This document shows, piece by piece, positions 5,641-9,854 of a DNA stretch of 9,854 bases (its first letter is position 1; each line of letters starts with the position of its first letter). The notes under the pieces are model-generated. The model worked only from the letters and a program-made list of their open reading frames with translations. It did not search any database and was not told where the DNA came from. This DNA comes from Candidatus Aminicenantota bacterium. Lineage in GTDB: Bacteria; Acidobacteriota; Aminicenantia; UBA2199. The DNA lies in NCBI GenBank assembly GCA_024644125.1, contig JAHELQ010000173.1:1-9854 (forward strand), given 5' to 3'. Made by a program: the position numbers and the translations under genes.

Positions 5641-6453
5641 TCAAGATGGCCGCGAGAAGTATTCCTGCAATCCTTCGCCAATGAAACTGAATGAAACGAT
5701 CAACACGTACAAAACCGCTCCGGGCATCACAACCAGCGCAGGACGATCGAATAGATGACTTCGCCCCGCGTCCAACATTTGCCCGAGTGTCGGCACTTCC
5801 GGTCTCAATCCAAATCCCAGAAAATTGAGGCTCGACTCGGCGATGATGGCATCGGCGATGCCCAAAGAAGCTTGTACGACAATCAAAGGTAAGACCAATG
5901 GTAAGAGGTGGCGAAACAGAATTCTTCCGAACGAGGCATTGTAGGTTCGCGCTGCCAGAATGAATTCTTGCTTTTTGTATTTCACAACCTCCCCTCGGAC
6001 CAAACGCGCATAACCGGCCCACCCTGAAACAACCAACGCGCAAATGATGCTTAACGCGCCATGAGGGAAAATAGCCACCAGCGTCAGAGCCAACAAAATC
6101 CCGGGAAACGCCAGCATCACATCTACAAATCGCATAACAACCGCATCGAGAATCCCGCCTGCCAGGCCCGCCACCAGACCCAAAAGCCCGCCAATCCCCG
6201 CAGATAGCACTACAGCGGTCAATCCAATTCCGAGCGAAATCCAGGTGCCAATCACCAGGCACGAGACAACATCCCTTCCCAAATCGTCCACTCCCAGTAT
6301 CGTTTGCTCTACGTCCGCCTGCAACAACGCATCGAGATTCGCTTCTACAGAAACCTCCCCAAAAATCGAAAGGATTGCCAACGGCACAATCACTAGCGAC
6401 AACAAGGAAATCCCGGGAAAAAGAAAGGACTTACCGCGGTGTTTCACCGGCAT
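5641..6453 (-). CDS. ABC transporter permease, DppC/OppC family
   Basis: This 270-residue inner-membrane protein is one half of the channel of a dipeptide/oligopeptide/nickel-type importer. Visible family elements are LGVDDLGRDVVSCL (53-66), MRFVDVMLAFPGILLAL (107-123), the cytoplasmic coupling loop (about 154-185, with RILFRHLLP), ESSLNFLGFGL (206-216) and the C-terminal IGEGLQEYFSRPS. Five or six membrane segments can be seen. The frame is open to 6537, but ATG 6453 gives the usual short N-terminus and is preceded by GGGAGAGG, so it is preferred. The resulting overlap with the DppB-type gene is 23 bp. An oddity is that in the coupling loop the usual EAARALGAS reads LAARTYNAS, replacing both the glutamate and the normally conserved glycine that contacts the ATPase. 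Substrate cannot be told from sequence. Confidence 0.93.
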   Translation of the reverse strand: MPVKHRGKSFLFPGISLLSLVIVPLAILSIFGEVSVEANLDALLQADVEQTILGVDDLGRDVVSCLVIGTWISLGIGLTAVVLSAGIGGLLGLVAGLAGGILDAVVMRFVDVMLAFPGILLALTLVAIFPHGALSIICALVVSGWAGYARLVRGEVVKYKKQEFILAARTYNASFGRILFRHLLPLVLPLIVVQASLGIADAIIAESSLNFLGFGLRPEVPTLGQMLDAGRSHLFDRPALVVMPGAVLYVLIVSFSFIGEGLQEYFSRPS

Positions 6454-7369
6454 GCGCCTCTCTCCCGGGATTGAAGAAAAAATAGGACATATCGACAAAA
6501 AAATTGATGGCAAGATACAAAAACGCAATAAACACAACGATCCCCTGGACCATGGGATAATCTCTTCTAAATAAGGATTTCACCAGCAGCACTCCGATTC
6601 CTTGCCACGAAAAAATTGTCTCGGTCACCAGAGTACCGGATAACAAGCACCCCAATTGCATACCCAATGTCGTTACAATCGGTATCATCGCATTCTTCAG
6701 GACGTGTACCCTTAGGAGTTTGAACTCTGAAAGTCCTTTGGCGCGTGCCAACAACACATACGGTTTTTTCAACTCAATCGCCACAGACTTTCTCACAATG
6801 CGCGTGAGCAATGCTGTCATGGAAATGCCGAGAGTAAGCGCTGGCAATACAAGATAACGGATCCCTCCGGAACCGGAAACCGGGAGCCAACCGAGTTCAA
6901 TGGAAAAGAACATTACCAGGAGCGGCCCAGCAAAAAAATTCGGTACAGCCAATCCGCTTGTACTGACAAAGCCAATTGCGGTATCCAGCCAACTATTTTC
7001 ACGGCAAGCCGCAAGAGTCCCCAACGGAAACGCCAACACAACCGCAACCAACAATGACGAAAAGGATAACGCCAATGTATTTGGTAGATACACCCGTATA
7101 TTGTCGGACACATCCTGCCGGTTGAAATAAGACACGCCGAAACTCCCCCGTCCAAGCTCCGACATAAACATCACGTATTGTTCAGCCAACGGTCTGTCCA
7201 GCTTCAACTGGCGGCGTATCCGTTCAATATCGGTTCCATGCTCGCGGTCTCCCAGGAGCCCGAGCACAGGATCGCCGGGAATCCAATGTATTACAAAAAA
7301 GACCATCGTCGCCACTGCCCATAGCAGAAACAGCAAAGCGACACTTCGTTTCAAAATATATGATTTCAT
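6431..7369 (-). CDS. ABC transporter permease, DppB/OppB family
   Basis: This 312-residue protein is the partner permease. It has the family's N-terminal membrane segment followed by IPGDP (30-34), the periplasmic LGRGSFGVSY (72-81), PNTLALSFSSLLVA (96-109), a coupling loop LARAKGLSEFKLLRVHVLKNAMIP (207-230) with the conserved glycine, and ETIFSWQGIG (250-259). About six membrane segments are visible, and the length is normal for the family. The start at ATG 7369 gives the standard MKSYILKRS opening; the Shine-Dalgarno is weak (TGAG-like), and another ATG five bases upstream is out of frame. It follows the lipoprotein gene by 67 bp with no obvious terminator and overlaps the DppC-type gene. 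No ATP-binding or binding-protein gene is adjacent, so those parts must be encoded elsewhere if the transporter works. Confidence 0.93.
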   Translation of the reverse strand: MKSYILKRSVALLFLLWAVATMVFFVIHWIPGDPVLGLLGDREHGTDIERIRRQLKLDRPLAEQYVMFMSELGRGSFGVSYFNRQDVSDNIRVYLPNTLALSFSSLLVAVVLAFPLGTLAACRENSWLDTAIGFVSTSGLAVPNFFAGPLLVMFFSIELGWLPVSGSGGIRYLVLPALTLGISMTALLTRIVRKSVAIELKKPYVLLARAKGLSEFKLLRVHVLKNAMIPIVTTLGMQLGCLLSGTLVTETIFSWQGIGVLLVKSLFRRDYPMVQGIVVFIAFLYLAINFFVDMSYFFFNPGREAHAGETPR

Positions 7370-7436
7370 GGCATGGCTCAGATGATACGTTTCTATTGTA
7401 AACGAAACAGACAGAAGACCCGATGGCGAATTCCGA

Positions 7437-7883
7437 TCAGGAGGAATGATCGTGGATGATGCGCCAACCTGAAGAAAAACGGCGTAGGATTAGAGTGAAC
7501 AATCCCTCTTTCTTCTTGAGCTCAGCCCCTTTACCGGTAACCACTTGCCAACGGCCCAGAACATAAGCGAGATCTTCCGTCAAAAACGTTATCTCCAGAT
7601 CGGTGAAATCAAGAACTCCACGTTTATCGCCCGCATAATTGGCAGTGTACATGTCGAGCAAATTCTTCCACCCATACCTGCGGGTATTACCCGATTGAAA
7701 CGTCATCTTTTCGGAATTCCAATAGGGGGCCATGAAGCCTTCGAAATTTCCCCGATTCCATTCTTCCAATTGGCGTTTCATCAAAGCTCGAATCTCCGTT
7801 TCATGGTCGGAATTATCAATTCCCTGGAGAAAAAAACATCCTGATAGTAAAATGATGAAAAGTAAAAATGTATGTTTTTTCAT
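7437..7883 (-). CDS. Small lipoprotein with a SnoaL-like/DUF4440-type (NTF2-like) domain
   Basis: The 148-residue product starts MKKHTFLLFIILLSGC: a lipoprotein signal peptide with lipobox LLSGC and acylation expected at Cys16. The mature part fits the NTF2-like cone fold: helix IRALMKRQLEEWNRGNFEGF (31-50), then YWNSEKMTFQSG, a strand LDFTDLEITFLTEDLAYVLGRWQV (about 91-114), and the typical C-terminal GLFTLILRRFSSGWRIIHDHSS. This end matches the DUF4440 'G.ft.vl.r...gWrivhdHss' pattern. I chose ATG 7883 over the longer frame (7928) because AGGAG lies eight or nine bases upstream and because the longer form hides the signal peptide and runs into the methyltransferase gene. It lies 16 bp after that gene. 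Molecular function is unknown; such domains may be enzymes, binding proteins or inert folds. It is not a peptide-binding protein for the neighbouring transporter. Confidence 0.87.
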   Translation of the reverse strand: MKKHTFLLFIILLSGCFFLQGIDNSDHETEIRALMKRQLEEWNRGNFEGFMAPYWNSEKMTFQSGNTRRYGWKNLLDMYTANYAGDKRGVLDFTDLEITFLTEDLAYVLGRWQVVTGKGAELKKKEGLFTLILRRFSSGWRIIHDHSS

Positions 7884-7899
7884 AGTGGTTCTCCTGATT

Positions 7900-8655
7900 T
7901 TACGAACTTCCCAGGCGCCGCAATTCATACATGATGATACAAGCGCTCACGCCGGCATTCAGTGAATCAATCCGGTTTGTCTGGGACAACCGTATAGTGG
8001 GATACCTACCGAGCAACTCTTCCGGTAGGCCGCTACCTTCATTGCCGATCACAATCAGGCAGGGTGATTGAATTTTTTTAATAGGCACGGAATCCACCCC
8101 GCTATGGGAGGAGGTGAGATACACATTGAATGTATGGATCTCAGATTTTTTCAACAATGCCTCGATATCCGGAAACACCTGAAAATTTATATCGAACACC
8201 GATGTCTGCGCCGCCCGCAAAAATTTCGGATTGTCAGGTTTGACGCACGCCCCTGTCATCGCGATATAATCGATACCGAATGCCGCGGCGCAACGGAATA
8301 CTGTGCCGGCGTTTGCGGGATCTTGAATGTTATCCAGCACAATGACGACATCCGCTTTTGAAAAATTTATTTTGTTCCGGCCTACTCTCAAAACCGCCAG
8401 AAAATCGGGGGTATCTTTTAACGTCGTCAACTTACTGAGTACTTGATCGGTAACCGACCAGATTTCGTCGCATAAATGGTGATACGCCTTTACCTGATCC
8501 TCAAATTCGGCCCGGACCACCAGTTTCGATAGTTTGATTCCTCTGGCCAGGATATCCATGACCAGCTTTTCCCCTTCAAAGAAGAAAAACTCCTCTTTTT
8601 CGGCAATTAGAGACTTTACTCTTGGGTTGGAACGGGAACTGATTCTATAAATCAC
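7900..8655 (-). CDS. SpoU/TrmH-family RNA 2'-O-ribose methyltransferase
   Basis: The 251-residue enzyme transfers a methyl group from SAM to a ribose 2'-OH in rRNA or tRNA. The N-terminal substrate-binding domain (SRSNPRVKSL at 7-16, FFFFEGEKLV at 23-32) resembles the SpoU_sub_bind region of RlmB/TsnR-type enzymes. The trefoil-knot domain has motif 1 (LDNIQDPANAGTVFRCA, with N115 and R121), motif 2 (IGNEGSGL, 203-210) and motif 3 (IRLSQTNRIDSLNAGVSACI, 222-240), so active site and SAM knot are complete. Motif 3 has D where E is usual. The start is GTG at 8655, overlapping the upstream stop by 11 bp, and it fits the family's 'SrqNp.vK' opening. The exact target nucleotide cannot be assigned, so no gene symbol is given. 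Confidence 0.93.
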   Translation of the reverse strand: MIYRISSRSNPRVKSLIAEKEEFFFFEGEKLVMDILARGIKLSKLVVRAEFEDQVKAYHHLCDEIWSVTDQVLSKLTTLKDTPDFLAVLRVGRNKINFSKADVVIVLDNIQDPANAGTVFRCAAAFGIDYIAMTGACVKPDNPKFLRAAQTSVFDINFQVFPDIEALLKKSEIHTFNVYLTSSHSGVDSVPIKKIQSPCLIVIGNEGSGLPEELLGRYPTIRLSQTNRIDSLNAGVSACIIMYELRRLGSS

Positions 8656-9854
8656 TTTTAAACACTACCTTTTTCCTCGTCAGGCGCCGGGTGTTTTTTC
8701 TCTCCGGGTCAATGGTTTTGTACATTTTCCCGAAACGCTCCGCTCCCTGGTGAGAGTAAGAGATGGTCAACCGCAATTTTCCCGGAAGCGCCTCTAAATT
8801 GTCATGAGGATCAGCCAATTCCTGGAGCTTTTCCAGATAACGGTCAGAATCCTCCAATTCAACTTCGTAAACAATGGCATGGATATCTTTTGTCAGTTGC
8901 GCTCCGTCGTCATTGAGCTCCACAGCGAAGATGTCCATCCCCGCTCCAGGCTCTGTCAGCCTGGCCTTGATTTCCACCGCATCAACGGAAGCGTCCATCA
9001 ACAATTCCGCGACTTCGAATTCGCTCGATGCAAACACAGGTAACGGCGGCAACGAGCTGATCCTCATCCGGGGGTGAAAACCCTCGGTGTATTTGCACCG
9101 GATTCCACTCTTACGCAGCAGGCGTTCCAGATATTTGATAATAGAGAGGTGGGAAAAAAAACGGAAATCATTGTCTTTTTTATAATAAAGCCTTACCCTG
9201 CGATAGCATATCTCCGCATTTGAAAATCGTTCCGGAGAGTTATGTTGGGATTGAGAATTTTCCTTGACAGGCTTCGGCCAATCTTTTTTGAACGGCAACA
9301 TACAAGCCCGGCACTGGTTGCAATCCATATCCCAACAGGAGGGCGTAGGTATGGCGCCAAGCGCTTTACGGTATTCATTTTCCAGCGCCTCCCGGGAAAA
9401 ATTGACCTGGATAAAATCCCACGGCAAAATTTCTTCCACCGGAATTTTCCCGGCCATGCCTCCGAGTTGAAACGTATTGATCCATTTTTCCCACACTGGA
9501 TAATGGAATTCCGAATCCCAGGCGGTAAAGATTTCCCCTTCGCGGAACACCTCGAGGAGTAAATCCCCCACCCTTGTATCTCCCCGGGCGAGAATAGTCT
9601 CCACGATTCCTTTCTCCAACAAATGAAAATCCAGATCCAATTTACGGTATTTCCGCAAAGACTGGATCAGGTAGGCCCGCTTCGTTTGCAAACTTTCCAG
9701 ATTCTCCCTGGCCGCCCATTGTAACGGGGTATGAGGTTTGGGAACAAAAGAAGAGAACGATATATGCAACTCAATATGTTTTTTTCTTTGCCGGGCTTTT
9801 TCCAGGATATTTCCGATGATGGCGATAATACCATCGATATCTTCGATCGTCTCG
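8645..9854 (-). CDS. Radical SAM protein fused to DUF2344, C-terminal part (5' end outside window)
   Basis: The frame is open to the window edge, giving 402 visible residues; the N-terminus with any B12-binding region and the CxxxCxxC cluster motif lies outside. The visible part begins with the end of the radical-SAM domain and the family hallmark SFSSFVPKPHTPLQW, preceded by helix IIAIIGNILEKARQ. A cysteine cluster C-x4-C-x2-C-x2-C follows (visible residues 173-184). From about residue 218 comes DUF2344 (TIGR03936-type): RVRLYYKKDNDFRFFSHLSI, RLLRKSGI and YTEGFHPRMRISS. This matches the uncharacterised radical-SAM/DUF2344 fusion family (TIGR03960-like, usually 800 or more residues). TTG 9769 is not a true start, since coding continues upstream. 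Coupling to an RNA methyltransferase hints at RNA modification, but the reaction is unknown. Confidence 0.87.
   Translation of the reverse strand, partial: ETIEDIDGIIAIIGNILEKARQRKKHIELHISFSSFVPKPHTPLQWAARENLESLQTKRAYLIQSLRKYRKLDLDFHLLEKGIVETILARGDTRVGDLLLEVFREGEIFTAWDSEFHYPVWEKWINTFQLGGMAGKIPVEEILPWDFIQVNFSREALENEYRKALGAIPTPSCWDMDCNQCRACMLPFKKDWPKPVKENSQSQHNSPERFSNAEICYRRVRLYYKKDNDFRFFSHLSIIKYLERLLRKSGIRCKYTEGFHPRMRISSLPPLPVFASSEFEVAELLMDASVDAVEIKARLTEPGAGMDIFAVELNDDGAQLTKDIHAIVYEVELEDSDRYLEKLQELADPHDNLEALPGKLRLTISYSHQGAERFGKMYKTIDPERKNTRRLTRKKVVFKSDL

Noticed and set aside
5493..5681. 62-codon minus-strand frame after the DppC-type gene
   Set aside because: It begins with TTG inside the permease gene without a ribosome binding site. 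A later in-frame GTG also has none. The tail does not match a family I know, so I treat it as intergenic.
5612..6262. 216-codon minus-strand frame rich in Gly, Arg and Cys
   Set aside because: It is the shadow of the DppC-family gene in another frame; the permease frame has clear family motifs throughout.
1..9854. CRISPR array, transposase, integrase, phage genes, tRNA or rRNA
   Set aside because: None was seen on either strand; genes are collinear, intact and tightly packed, with no mobile-element boundaries.

Overview
All supported genes lie on the minus strand, so the window is described from high to low coordinate, the direction of transcription. The mix of a type IV pilus / type II secretion-like inner-membrane platform, a signal-peptide protein next to it, a PilZ protein and a lipoprotein points to a didermal (Gram-negative-type) bacterium. 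Intergenic DNA is AT-rich, and by eye the transporter genes are richer in G+C than the pilus genes (not measured over the window). I cannot name a phylum: no rRNA, tRNA or other reliable marker is present.

Region 1 (9854 to 5641) is one tightly packed unit. It starts with the C-terminal part of a radical-SAM protein fused to a DUF2344 domain, cut by the window edge. Next comes a SpoU/TrmH-family RNA 2'-O-ribose methyltransferase that begins on GTG inside the end of the previous gene, then a small SnoaL-like/DUF4440-type lipoprotein. The unit ends with two dipeptide/oligopeptide-type ABC permeases of the DppB and DppC families, which overlap each other. No ATPase or solute-binding protein is encoded in view.

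Region 2 (5640 to 5107) holds a single PilZ-domain gene behind a leader with two strong Shine-Dalgarno-like sequences and a tandem 8-bp repeat.

Region 3 (5106 to 4778) is a 329-bp gap with no convincing gene. It is dense in small symmetrical sequences: four inverted repeats, a direct-repeat pair two helical turns apart, and at least one good promoter candidate (extended -10) reading into the pilus operon.

Region 4 (4777 to 1) is a translationally coupled operon in the order pilC (GspF-type platform protein), pilB (GspE-type ATPase), pilM-like, pilN-like, pilO-like, and a partial gene for a secreted PilP/GspC-like protein. Every junction overlaps (4 to 23 bp). The last gene was found by reading past the ATG-defined frames: it starts on TTG behind a GGAGG inside the end of pilO. 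The ATPase lacks the helical N-terminal half of the MshEN-type domain, and the PilM-like protein lacks recognisable nucleotide-binding motifs, so this is a compact, divergent version of the machinery. No pilin, prepilin peptidase or secretin is in the window, so a pilus and a secretion system cannot be told apart. I see no clearly undescribed system; the most promising items are the pilus control region and the reduced PilB/PilM pair.
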